DNA of 64,000 bases from Chrysolina oricalcia (GCA_944452925.2 OX101822.2:17985032-18049031), one strand, 5' to 3'. Numbered from the stretch's first letter, positions 24,190 through 35,244 are shown. Translations and numbers: made by a program. The notes: generated from the sequence alone by a model not told the origin.

Positions 24190-25540
24190 AAGTCAATTAA
24201 TCAACCAATGACCTTCTGTTGTCCTTCCTGAATCTGGGACAAGACAGCTCCGAATCCCAAGTTGCTGGCGTCCGTGTCCAAAATGAATTTTTCGCTTGGA
24301 TTGGTATAGCTTAGAATTGGTGCGCTGATCAATGCCCCTTCCAGCTTCCTCAACGAATCTTGGCATTCTTCGGACCATTGGAAGTTTGTTTGACGAACCA
24401 ATTATCTGAAGTTGGTGCATATCTTTTGGAACGTGCCACTCCTTAACTGCTTTAATCTTCTTGTCATTCACTGCTACTTCGTCTCCAGAGACAACGTGGC
24501 CGAGGTATAGTACTTCATTTTGGAACAGATGACATTTCTTGGGGCTCAGCTTCAATCCAGGGTTTCTCAGTCGCAGGAATACTTCCTCCAGGTTATTCAC
24601 GTGCTCTTCGAACGATCTGCCGACTACAATGATGTCGTCGAGGTATACCGAGTCCTTTTAGAACCGTATCCAATAATCTCTCGAATGTGGATGGAGCATC
24701 ACAGAGCCCGAATGGCATAACGGTGAAATGCCACATTTCTGAGCCGATGGTGAAGGCTGTCTTTTCCCTATCTTCTGGAGTCAATTCTACTTGACAGTAT
24801 CGACTCAGGGGCTAGAAAATCGTGGAACCTGCCAACGTGTCTAGGGTATCATATCTATTCTCGGGAAAGGGTTCCTGTCCTTTTTCGTCACGTTGTTCAG
24901 TTGACGATAATCTAAGCAAAAGCGCGTTGATCCATCTTCTTTCTTCACCCAAAACGTGTATCGTACCTGTATCTAACAGAAAGGTGTGAGGCTCGTTGTT
25001 GATGACACCGTCTACAAAGACACCTTTGTTTTTGTTTTTGTCATTACTAACCGATAATTGCTGGATACAGGCCGAAGACTGTGCCTTTTCATCAACCTTC
25101 GTCGGTCCAATTTTCCTACAATTCCGGCATTCAATCAGTCTCTTCTCCTGCATCACTTCTCTTATCACTTTTCTTATGGGAGCTTCAAAGTTAGCAGGCT
25201 CCAGTGAGTGTTCCTCAATCATTCGAACTTTACTTTGGCTTTTGCATGATTGCTTTGTCTGGCTTCTTGGTCGCTTCTTGAACTTCGTCCAGGTTCAAAC
25301 TCAGGTACAGCATTGAAATTTTGTTCACAGTTTCTATGGTGTGCGCAGTATCAATTCGGTTTTCTGAGTTACAGAGTGTTGCCTTCATTTTGTCGATTTC
25401 TGCCTCGATTCCGCTTTTGATTTCATCACTGATTGTCTCTTTCATTTTTTCCATTTCTGCCTCGATTTTATCTTTGATTTTGTTCATTTCTGCCTCGATG
25501 GTTCCTATTCTTTCTTCTAATCGGTTCGCCATACCATAAG
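24190..25540 (-). mobile_element. Gypsy-type LTR retrotransposon, internally deleted
   Basis: Minus-strand order: Met 25532 opening a coiled-coil gag-like start rich in Glu/Lys/Met heptads (to about 25230), then a retropepsin block with LLDTGT (about 24960-24980). RT follows, with FTVMPFGLCDAPSTFERL (about 24700), catalytic YLDD (codons near 24630-24642), LKLSPKKCHLFQNEVLYLGHVVS, and the RNase-H entry ILDTDASNLGFGAVLSQ ending near 24200. Most of gag, the rest of RNase H and the integrase are missing, and at least three frame changes occur. YLDD is kept, but the copy cannot be functional. Confidence 0.88.
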
Positions 25541-27744
25541 TCTTCTGTGTTTTTTAGAAGCTTCTTTCTCTAGACTCCTCGTATTTTGTTGCAGTTCTTC
25601 TTTCAAGCTATTTAAGTTTTCTTGGAGCTTTAATGAATGAGAGTTGGTCATGTTTAAGCGAAATTTACCAATCTGATGAAGCTTTTGAGCGGTTCTATAA
25701 TATATTCATGTTTCACTTTGAAACGAACTTTCCTAAACGAAAATATAACAAAATAGACAGAAAAAAATGGGTCAACGACTCTATTGCATCAAGCTCTTCT
25801 CTTAAAGAACTGGCGCGACTCAAAACCGTATACCCTTCGCTGATCGATGTTTACAAAAAGGCGAAAAAAGATCACATTTCATTAACAAATAAAACTAAAA
25901 AAGAGTACTACCAAAACAAAATCACCAAATCCGATAATAAGTCGAAAGCGTCATGGAGTGTAGTTTCTGAACTAACAAATAGGAAGTCCGAACCAAAAAA
26001 TATAGTAATTGAAAAAGATGCAAATGAGCTTAATAATTTTTTCCTAAAGGAACCATGTGATACATAAAATAGACCTTAGTAATGCAACAAATAAAACATT
26101 CTTTAACAATAACTTTAACTTGCATACTCTATTCCTTCAACCTTATACCGAACAAGAATTATATACGATTTTATGTTATAGATTGAAAAACAAAAAGTTC
26201 TCTGGCCCAGACGAAGTACCATTATTTTTACTAAAGAAAATGCTTCATACGATTATATACCCAATAGCAATTCTAATTAACATTTCATTCTCTGAAGGTA
26301 ATTTTCCTAAGATCATTGAAAAGGGTAAAGTCATTCCGATACATGAAAAAGATAATCCAAAGATGATGAAAAATTACAGGCCAGTAACCGTCCCATACCT
26401 ACTCATTTTCCAAGATATTTGAATACGCATTTTTAGACAGGCTCATGAATTTCATTGACAGAAACGACATCTTAAGTAAAAACCAACATGGATTCCGAAG
26501 AAATAAATCAACCAATACGGCTTTAGTATCATTGTTTAATTCAATCATTGACTCTATTGAGGCAGGCGAGTGCCCTTCTGTAATATTTTGTGATTTAAGC
26601 AGGGCATTCGACTGCGTTAATCATATTAAACTCCTCTCATCTCTGGAAAATTATGGTGTTAGAGGGGTCTCTTTGAATTGGATTTCATCTTTTTTTTTAA
26701 ATCGTGAACAATATGTTTCTTTGCAACACTGTCATAATAATGGAATTACTAAATTTAACTCCGAGTCAGTTTGTATCATTACAGGTGTACCACAAGGGTC
26801 TATATTGGGACCAATTTTATTTTTACTATATGTTAATCGAATTGAAACTGCTCTCGAGAATACTCACTTTACTGCGTACGCAGATGACTTTTCATCGATT
26901 GTCTGCTCCTGATCAAGTTACCATGGCTGAAAAATGTAGCAATTCAATTGCACTTGCATCCGATTACTTCAATAACAATGATCTATTCTTCAATGTCGAT
27001 AAGACCCAAATCATTCAATTTCACCATCGCCAGAACAAAATACCACGACTAAAGTTCTTTTTTAATAATCATATTTTACAGAGCAGTTCCGACCAGATAA
27101 AATTTTTGGGCAGTTTTTGGACTGGAAGGCTCACTGTAAACAGCTAGTTTCGAAATTAAATTCTTTGACGTACCTATTTGTGAATTTACGTTTTGTGTTG
27201 GAAACGAATCAGTTGCTAAATTTGTGTCATGCTCAGGTGGGCTCAAGACTGAGGTACGGTGTATGTCTCTGGGGCGGCTCTACAATGACCAAAAACGTAT
27301 TTATTGCACAGAAACGTATTGTTCGATGTATAGCAAGAATATCCAAGAAGTTTTCATGGAGAGAATTTTTTGTCAAATATGAACTTTTAACATTACCGTG
27401 CGTCTTTATATTTGAAATGTGTGTATTTGTATTCCAGAACAAACATCATTTCTCACTGAATGGTAATATACATAGCGTCAATACAAGAAACAGAGATTTG
27501 TTCCATATCCCTTACGCCAGATTCAAAACATCGTCCTCCTCTCCAAACTATCTTGGACTGAAAATGTTCAATCATTTGCCTGATATGATCAAGAAAAGTA
27601 GTAGTATTTCTGTGTTCAAATGTAGGTTAAGAAATTTTTTACTTGAGGAATGTTTTTATGGTATAGGAGAGTTCTTATCCTAAATGTATCACTATTATTA
27701 TTAGTAGAAAAGTTATTGGGTATAACCCTCAAAATGTTCTGCAA

Positions 27745-27785
27745 CCGTACACACGTGTTTCGAGCTTAAGCTCTCATCAGTACGG
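27745..27785 (-). ncRNA. Type I hammerhead ribozyme motif, cleavage-site base changed
   Basis: On the minus strand: stem I CCGTA (27785-27781), core CTGATGAG (27780-27773), stem-loop II AGCTTAAGCT, core CGAAAC (27762-27757), a minimal stem III with loop ACGT, then GTG where GTC or GTH is required, and TACGG closing stem I perfectly. All core bases match the consensus except the residue 5' of the scissile bond (C to G), which should block cleavage. Confidence 0.75.
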
Positions 27786-28139
27786 TAAAATCAAGTGCGA
27801 AGATGTACAACACTTGGATGTAAAAATAGAAACAAAGGAAGTCAACAACGGGAAGCCAACCACACATTTGTGGCTTCGGTTAGAAGACCTTGTGCTTACA
27901 AGGCAACAACTAACGTCACCACGGAGGCAGCTATAGCTTCCAGCGTGACAATCCTACCCAGGAAAATACAAATAAGGATGGATTTAGCGAGGGGCAATAT
28001 ATGAAAATATAAGTAGAAAAGTTATTGTATAACCCTCAAAATGTTCTGCAACCGTAGACACGTGATTGGCTTCCTGTTATTGACTTCCTTTGTTTCTATT
28101 GTTACATCCAAGTGTTGTACATCTTCTCACTTGATTTTA

Positions 28140-28180
28140 CCGTACTGATGAGAGCTTAAGCTCGAAACACGTGTCTAGGG
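28140..28180 (+). ncRNA. Type I hammerhead ribozyme motif, complete core
   Basis: CCGTA (28140-28144), CTGATGAG (28145-28152), AGCTTAAGCT stem-loop II (28153-28162; G-A-G-C pairs with G-C-U-C around UUAA), CGAAAC (28163-28168), loop ACGT (28169-28172), GTC (28173-28175) and stem I return TAGGG (28176-28180). Predicted cleavage falls after 28175. One stem I pair is mismatched (G opposite G); the other two copies in this element have TACGG here, which pairs perfectly. Stem III has only 2 bp, as in minimal Penelope/retrozyme hammerheads. Activity is inferred from sequence only. Confidence 0.8.
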
Positions 28181-28324
28181 TTGCAGAACATTTTGAGGGT
28201 TATACCCAATAACTTTTCTACTTATATTTTCATATATTGCCCCTCGCTAAATCCATCCTTACTATTATTATATATATTTTTTTGTAAATTAACTGATGGA
28301 AAATAAATGATTATTATTAATATT

Positions 28325-28690
28325 ATTAACTTCTAGTTCATAATATCACAATTTCTCTAATTGATATCACACTAATTTATTTCAAACTAGACTGTTTATG
28401 CTGAACTCTGCCTGTCTATCACTGTAACTCTATCTATCCTCCTTCTTCACTCGCGGCGTGACATTTATATCTTCGAAGTGTTCTTCTCTCGAATATTTAG
28501 TGCATATTGGAAAATACGAGAGAGGTCGATTGATGTTTGACGACTGGCTTCTAGATGACCAGGTATTCCGTATACGTGAGTGGTGTTATCATCGCTATTT
28601 ACAGAACGTCGGTAAGGCAACAGGTCCGGCTCCAGTTCTTGAGCTGAGCGACTGTGTAGGATATTGTTTGAAAGTTGTGAAAATACAGCC
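28325..28690. repeat. LTR-like sequence paired with 23925-24185
   Basis: Second copy of the LTR-like block, same orientation, diverged. It directly follows the 3' tail of the LINE at 25633-28330, which fits a gypsy 5' LTR (minus strand) interrupted by the LINE. Similarity fades after about 28570. Confidence 0.5.
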
Positions 28691-28859
28691 AACATAATTG
28701 AAAATCAATTTCTATTTCCGACTTTAAACACCCTGTATTTCTTCGAGATCAAAAATAATTTATTTCATCTGTAGATAATTGAACGCACAATTTGGAAACA
28801 CACTGTATTGAATATTCAATCATTCCTAGGTTTCAAAAGTCGAATCGAATGAAAAATTT

Positions 28860-30385
28860 AACTATTATTTTGCAAACTTTTACAAAGGCATACTTCCTGA
28901 TGCCATGATTATAGTTTGCTGGTCTGCCTCATAAATTATTCTTTTCGAACTGGATATTTTTCGCCATTCCTTAAAACATCACTTGTTACACCAATTCATA
29001 AAGGAGGCAAAGAAAAAAGCCATCCAACTTTCCGTCAATCTCGCTCCTACCAACTCTGGCAAAGATAATTGAAAGGCTGGTTTAGACAAGAGTCATTCAG
29101 TTTTTAAACTGGCACAGCATTCTGAGCGAGCAACAGTTCGAGCTTCAGAGCAAAAGGGCACAAATGCCATATTTGAATTCCTAACTGAAGTATATACAGA
29201 AATTAATAAGAAAGAATTCGTTGAAGCATTATTTTGTGATTTGTCAAGGACATTTGACTGCGATAATCACAGAATACTCTTGCAACAACTGGAAGTATAA
29301 TGGCTTACTACTTTGAAGTGGTTCGAGTCACACCTATCAAATCGTCATCAGATTTTCAAAACAAACCAATTCGCACAACTTCATTCTATTTGCTGTATGG
29401 TGTACCCCAAGGTTCGGTACTTGGTCCTGTACTTTTCCTATTATATATTTCAATGACTTGACCAATTTGAATATATTAGCTAGTTTCATTTTATTTGCAG
29501 ACGATACTACTTTCAATGGCATGATAAGATAGCCTCATTCTTACCTATTTCAAACCATTTCTAGGGATATTGGCCGCATGAAAGAATGGAGTGATTCAAA
29601 TTTACTATCATTAAATGTATCCAAAACGAATATAATATGTCTCCGTTGCAATCTACCTGTAATGTTACTAGACAATGATTGTATAGAAAATAAAGAAACT
29701 ACTAAATATCTTAGACTTCAGATTGATGCCACGTTGAAATTCGGGATGCTATGCAATGCGAATTATTTCCAACAATTTGGGATATACTGCTACCAAGTCA
29801 GCGTATTATGCCCGTATAGAATATCATCTAAGCTATGGCATTGCTTTATTTGGAGAGTCTGTACAAAATAATTTTTGCTGTACAGAAAAGAGCCGTTAGA
29901 TATTTGTGTAAAGCAAAATTTAGGGAATCTTGTCCACTTCACTGTTCATTGTCGAAGTAGTCAGTTTAGTTCACAAAAATAGAATTACATTCATAAATAA
30001 TTCATCAGATCATGTAACTCGGCAACAAAATCATATGCTATTACGATGACCGTCAACTACCTTGATCAAAGACACGGTTATATATAATGGAATAAAGATG
30101 TATAATGACCTACCTACTTATATAAAACATTCAGGAAGAGTCTCAAACAGTTATTTTCTGAAAAAGTTTATTATGAATTGGAGGAATATTTTAGTGATGT
30201 GTTTTAGTATTCATTCCATGAATTTTATTAATTATCCCACGCAATCGATCTTTTTTATGACAGATTTTGTTTTTAACATTGTTTTAAAATTGTATTCTCG
30301 TATGTTAATTCATATTTGTTATATTGTTTGCGGTATTTTGATCTATATCTTTCTCTCAAAGAGTAACCTTTTCTTCTGACAATAA
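28860..30385 (+). mobile_element. Heavily decayed Jockey-like LINE
   Basis: Scattered RT motifs in all three + frames: SLVTPIHKGGKEK (about 28985), a TNAIFEFLTEV block (29160), FCDLSRTFDCDNH (29235), YGVPQGSVLGPVLFLLY (29397), FADDTT (29500), then an open stretch 29578-29871 (MKEWSDSNLLSLNVSKT) and a C-terminal block YNGIKMYNDLPTYIK (30078). Many stops and indels, among the most decayed LINEs in the window. An AATAAAG near 30381 may mark its 3' end. Confidence 0.82.
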
Positions 30386-30479
30386 AGAAGGTTCCGTCAA
30401 ATCAAAGCGGGAACGAGAACATGGGAACCGTGCGAATTGCTAGAAAAACCGAGGGGGTGACCACTCATCAGAATACGTA

Positions 30480-30720
30480 CACGTATTGCCGAAATCCCTT
30501 ATGATTTCCTGAAATATTTGGGATTTCCGAGGATTTCCTGGAAATCTTCTGTGACTTCGAAAGATTTCCGGGGATTTCGTGGGAACCATATAAGATTTCG
30601 AGATATTTCCGATGATTCCGTGAAAATCGCATACGATTCCAAGAGATTTCCAAAGATTTCTTGGAAATCCCAACCGATTTCGATGGATTTCCTAGAAATA
30701 ATAAGAAAATTATAGCGACA
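30480..30720. repeat. Cryptic repeat of GGATTTCC / GGAAATCC units
   Basis: About 240 bp built from degenerate units around GATTTCC with spacing of roughly 10-20 bp, in both orientations (for example GGGATTTCCG at 30530 and GGAAATCCCA at 30662). Because the unit is quasi-palindromic, both strands read peptides opening MGFPR and WKS (minus from 30673, plus from 30518). These are repeat by-products and not genes. The units resemble kappa-B-type half-sites. Confidence 0.8.
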
Positions 30721-30729
30721 CGTTATTGG

Positions 30730-31480
30730 AAATGGGAGATTTTAAAGAAGTTTTGGTGCCTGAATCACAGAAAATGAAAAGATTTGTTATTTCAAAGTCA
30801 TTCTCAGTCAAATTTATTTCATTAATTTGATCAAATATCACTTAATCCGAACATGTGTATTCTTGAGGACGAAGTATTATTTTGCAGCAAAATAATAGAG
30901 TTCTTGGTAAAAATGTTTTTGATGTACCTATCATTTTGAGAATATATTTATTAAAAGAAATCGAAATAAAACAAATTCTGGTTTCATCGAAGTTTTATAT
31001 ATTGACCCAAAAAATAATAATTTGATTGAATGAAACAATCAAATTTGATCGAATCAAATTAATACCTATTGCACGAATGCTTGTCAAATTCGCCGTATTG
31101 ATTCGACATTAAGATATAGTTGAGAAAATTAACAAAAAATGTATACCTAGTTAGACCAACGAATGATTCATTTGATACAATGAACATGCGCTTACATCGA
31201 GGCTTGAATTGAGAGTTGATATTCAATAATTATTTTTCTTGCTTCAACAAATTATTTTGTCGTGCATATATGACACCTTTATTTCTTTAGTTCGAATGAA
31301 TTTTGTTCAATGGTACCAATTTTGTTTTTCTCGTCAAGTATTATCTCGAGTATTATAGAACTCGATCAATCCTTGTGATTCATATCATACAATTGTATGT
31401 GGATGGTAACAGACGATATAAAAAAGTATAGGAAATTTCCATTCACATTGCTTTATTCAACCCAAAATTATCTTACATTG
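30730..31480. other. AT-rich intron sequence, no gene recognised
   Basis: No motif, long frame or inverted repeat found. Confidence 0.6.
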
Positions 31481-31481
31481 A

Positions 31482-31934
31482 CTAGTTTGAAAATTCCACA
31501 CTCAAACATGTTTTTTTGTTTCTGAATATCTTTTCAATTTTTGTTTTTTCCTCGTGGTTAATGCAAAACGGTCCCTTTCCGATTAGGTTAACAGGCCCAA
31601 AAAATATATATTTCTTTTCAACCAACTGAACATCCTCACACTTGGGCCATATATATGAATCTAGTTCCCATTTGAGGTATTTCATTTTAAATTGATTGTC
31701 TGAGATGATGTCCACAATACGGCCAATATACCACGTATCGTAATATACAGCATAATAGTGTTCTATCATTATTTGTAAACTTGTGTCTTCGTCGCGGTCT
31801 TCGTGATTTAGATTCTCTTTCATTACTTTTTTTTTCGATGTACTCATATTTTTGCATCGCATATGCCTGTCTGGAGACATATGTCCTTTCTCATGGGAAA
31901 AGAGCCAACATAAAGTTGATTTTCTGACTACCAT
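31482..31934 (-). CDS. Unidentified protein fragment with conserved-looking C-terminal domain
   Basis: A 226-codon minus frame runs 32162-31482. Its first third overlaps a tandem repeat and is probably not genuine coding. From Met 31934 it reads VVRKSTLCWLFSHEKGHMSP..DRHMRC, then a Lys/Asp/Glu-rich linker, then a compact domain: HYYAVYYDTWYIGRIVDI, KMKYLKWELDSYIWP, EDVQLVEKKYIFFGPV. This WYIG...FL...WP...D pattern looks like a small beta-barrel (Tudor-like) module that I recall from C-termini of uncharacterised arthropod proteins, but I cannot name the family. It may be an exon, a retro-copy or part of a DNA transposon. No start signal or splice site is convincing. Confidence 0.4.
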   Translation of the reverse strand: MVVRKSTLCWLFSHEKGHMSPDRHMRCKNMSTSKKKVMKENLNHEDRDEDTSLQIMIEHYYAVYYDTWYIGRIVDIISDNQFKMKYLKWELDSYIWPKCEDVQLVEKKYIFFGPVNLIGKGPFCINHEEKTKIEKIFRNKKTCLSVEFSN

Positions 31935-31960
31935 TTTTTTATTATTTGCATTTATGGTTT

Positions 31961-32575
31961 TTATTTCACCCCCTCGAATCCAATTTTTGTTTAACCCACC
32001 ATCCTCCACCACAAAAAAAAGTCGAAAACGGCCCCTAAGATACCGTATTTTTTGTTTTTTCATTTTTGAAAATCCGCGGACACGCGCACAGCCTAAACGG
32101 AGGGTCCTATCAAATAAAGTAAATAATACAAATCTTTCTGAAATTATCCAAGGGTGTGCCAAGGGCTATTTAAAAAAAAAATTTAAAAAATTATTTCACC
32201 CTTCAAATTAAATTTTTTTTGGCCCCACCATCCCCCACCTCGAAAAAAAAGTCGAAAACGGCCTCTACAATGCTATATTTTTCGTTTTTTTAAATATTAT
32301 TTTTTCTATTTTTTTTATTTATTTTTAATTTTTCCGTTTTTGAAAATCCGCGGACACGCTCACAGCCTAAACGGGGAGTCGTATAAAAAAATTTTTAAAA
32401 AATTATTTCACCCTCTCAAATCCAATTTTTTTGCCCCTCCACCCCCCCTCGAAAAAAAAAGTTAAAAGTGAGAAACGATTACCTACAATCATATCATATT
32501 TTTTGTTTTTTTTAATATATTTTTTTTTTAATTTTTTTATTTGTTTTATTTTGTCATCCACTGCTTTCACTTATG
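31961..32575. repeat. Tandem repeat, about 2.7 units of 210-230 bp
   Basis: Units begin TTATTTCACC at 31961, 32191 and 32403 (periods 230 and 212). Shared blocks are CCCACCATCC..CCACC followed by an A-run, AAGTCGAAAACGGCC and GAAAATCCGCGGACACGC..ACAGCCTAAACGG. The third unit is truncated. Homopolymer A and T runs vary most. Confidence 0.9.
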
Positions 32576-32589
32576 TACATTCCTCCTCC

Positions 32590-32811
32590 TAATCTTCCTT
32601 TTCAAACCTTCGTGACGAAGGTCAGTATGTTATTCCACTCCAAGTAGGTTAGTGCTTTCAGTTGGAGTTTTTCAACTACACAGATTTCACATCTTAGCCT
32701 CCCATAAGCCTTACACTCGCCGAAGTGAGATAAAGTTTCTTCGTCTTCTTCACATCTGCTACAAGTGGGACTGTCTTCTATACCTATTACTAATAGGTGT
32801 ATACCTATTAC
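32590..32811 (-). mobile_element. LOA-like LINE 3' part (left of the 2.4-kb insertion)
   Basis: The minus frame 32800-32602 has the post-RNase-H tail with a CSRCEEDEETLSHFGEC knuckle and LEWNNILTFVTKV end. It is interrupted at 32812 by a TIR element; the matching upstream protein TLGIHLL continues at 35245 on the far side. Confidence 0.72.
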
Positions 32812-32814
32812 TAA

Positions 32815-35241
32815 AGCCGGCGCTACACGATGCGTCGAACATTGGATCCAATGTAACACTCTGCGCACATTTATTTCGTCAAGAGGCTGCCCTGATTGAC
32901 AAAATAAAAGCCCTGAAACGTCTCAGCATCAAAAACCAATACTCGAGCGGCTGAGTAATGATTTAATTGATTAGGGTACTCATGAAACGTGTTTATAATG
33001 CTTGGTAATTCAGGACATTAAAATAAACTCAGAAAATCTATACTTAAACTCAATTTAATTTGATCTAAAAAATTAACATTTATGATTGTTGACCACAGTA
33101 AGCCACAATGAAATTCATAAGAACAGAAATGAGCTGCGACAGCTATAAATTATGGTACGCAACACACTGTATTAATTTATAAGTTTTCTAAAATATTATA
33201 TGAGATTCAAAACATGGCCTGTATATAATTGACGAACAGTAATCAAGAAATTTTCTTATTGATTCTAAAAATAAATCGGCAACTGTTTAACTGAAGATTC
33301 GTTTCGCACAACCTTGTACATTAAAGAGACATAAAAAAAATTGTGGGCTAAATTCAGTTTTTTTTACTAATAGAAAAGAATCTTCAGTTACAGTTATTAA
33401 AAGTACTCAAAAATTCATTCATAATTGATTCATGAAACAGTAAAACAATAGGTCCAAAAATAAACTGTTCAACACAAATATAACTTTAATTTCTACGGCA
33501 GACCAGAATGTCAACTGAATTGAGAGGATAATTTATATGGGGGTATCACTTACATATCTTCAGCTGTTAATGCCGACGCGTGGCAAAAAATGTTATACTT
33601 TTTGAAAAACGAAGACACACATTCTCTGAAGGGAAATTTATGGCGAAACCGAGGATTCGGGAACCTTCTTCATGACTGTTGAAACGTATTTTCGAGAATT
33701 GATAAAAATGGAGTATTTACTGGCTCGAGAAAACTAGTGGATTCGACCACAATTACTGATTCGTTGCAGACTTTCCAACGAATGTTTGGCAATGTTAAGT
33801 TATCTTTTAACGACTAGCACACTGCTACTTTTAATTAGACACACGAAAATGGACATCACGAAACGTCGATTCTGATTGGTGTTCTTGAACTCGACCTAAA
33901 GACTCTCTAACTCGGGGCTGAACATTACGAACTATGGATAAGGGCCACAAATTATATGAACTGTCGATCTATTTCTACAACTAGGAATTGAAACTCCGGA
34001 ACTGTCGAATCTGACTTGCGAACTGAGAATTGAAACTCGCGAAACGTTTGTTCTTTGCGCGTTGAACCTTAACTGTTTGAAACGGAACTCGTTGAATCGG
34101 AACTGACTGAATTGGAACTGACTGAATGAATACTGACTCAAACATACGCTTACGGGTCATTTTATATTCTCGAGAAGCTGTAAATTTTATTTTAATGAGT
34201 AATAAACTAAAACAATAGCGACACTAATTACGGCTATTAATAACAATCTAATAGTCTTTTCTTCATATTTCATAATGTTAATCGGTTTTCCGTCATTCTT
34301 AATGTGTTATAATCGAGATTCATCACCAGAAAGTGTTAAGAAACGCGTATTGTAATTATATTTATTACACCTATAAATATATCCTTATGACTTTTATAGT
34401 CTACAAATTACTAAGACAATAATAATTTTCATCTGGTTGCCAGCTGCGTTTTGGTGAATAATCAATTGAAATCTTTTGTGCATCTGGAATACAAGAATTC
34501 ACGTTAGATTTTCTCCTTCTGTAGTTTGTCCTACGATGGGGTTTTTATTGTTTTAATTATTTTCTCTACGTTTTGACGTTATCTTGCATCTAATTAAATG
34601 ATTAAATGATTCTACAGGGGGTTGGCTGGAGATCTACCACACCAACGCTGGACCGAACATTTGCGTCAAAAAGTTCGACAGTTGGTTCGACAAATGTTTC
34701 TGCTACACGGTGTAACGAATGTTTGAAGCTAAACGCTTGAAGCAAGTGTGGTACAATCATTTGCCTCTATATCACCATGGAGGATAAAGACGTTGCAATT
34801 GAAACAGCTGTAGCGGTAGTAGTTATTAGTTATTAATTGAGAAGAACGTAAAAGACGTCCTAGAAGGTCCTAATACAATTCAGAATCTCTTGTTTGAGCG
34901 AATACGAAATAAGAAACTGTTACCAATTATAATAAAAAATATACACACCTTTTCAAAAAACATGATTTCAATATCAAACACTACCACTGCTTATGTCGCA
35001 CTACTAAACGAATCTACGAGTCGTGTAGCCGTGCATCAAATCAACGAATGTATTCCTTCCAACGTTCTAGAAATTCCTTTGACTCGGGTCAAGAATACTG
35101 ACAATAGCCCGAACGTGGTCCAACGCGAACGTTGGAAGCTCGACATTGGTAGCTCGGACGTTTGAAGGTCGACCACACGATGTGACGCACTGTCAAGCCT
35201 CCAACGTTGGAGGGTTTTCTTGGTATCATGTAGCGCCGGCT
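32815..35241. mobile_element. 2.4-kb TIR DNA transposon, PIF/Harbinger-like by TAA flanks
   Basis: The ends AGCCGGCGCTACA and TGTAGCGCCGGCT are inverted copies, flanked by TAA on both sides (32812-32814, 35242-35244). It splits a LOA-like LINE, and the 12-bp TAATAGGTGTAT is found on both flanks. Internal features: short palindromes near both ends (around 32847-32863 and 35204), a region of GAACTGACTGAA-type repeats (34080-34135), and a short frame at 34779 opening MEDKDVAIETAVAVVV. No intact transposase was seen. A 3-bp TWA target duplication is typical of PIF/Harbinger; the assignment is inferred. Confidence 0.6.
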
Positions 35242-35244
35242 TAA

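Larger units (their letters stand above)
27701..28260. mobile_element. Hammerhead-bearing tandem/inverted repeat element (retrozyme- or Penelope-LTR-like)
   Basis: The insertion is flanked by a perfect 10-bp duplication ACTATTATTA (27691-27700 and 28261-28270). Inside, a unit that starts TAGAAAAGTTATTG at 27705 restarts in the same direction at 28014 (309-bp period). The second unit breaks off after about 50 bp and is followed by an inverted unit ending near 28260. Each full unit carries a hammerhead ribozyme core, listed separately. No protein is encoded. Hammerheads in tandem units are known from Penelope-like elements and from small non-autonomous retrozymes; membership here is inferred. 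Confidence 0.75.
25633..28330 (+). mobile_element. Jockey-like LINE with several frameshifts
   Basis: + strand frames in order: linker (25633-26067), KKFSGPDEVPLFLLKKML (about 26195), KGKVIPIHEKDNP (26320), QHGFRRNKSTNTALVSL (26490), FCDLSRAFDCVNH (26590), TGVPQGSILGPILFLLYVN (26785), AYADDFSS (26875) and thumb blocks (27000-27100). The C-terminal frame runs 27117-27683, with VSRLRYGVCLWGG-like and MFNHLPDMIKKS motifs. Breaks lie near 26050, 26420, 26910 and 27115. The 3' UTR is interrupted by the 560-bp insertion at 27701-28260, then ends with AATAAA and ATT repeats near 28300-28330. It sits between gypsy internal sequence and an LTR-like block. Confidence 0.88.

Noticed and set aside
30440..30715. 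Two opposite-strand frames opening MGFPR
   Set aside because: Produced by the quasi-palindromic GGATTTCC repeat; no gene-like features.
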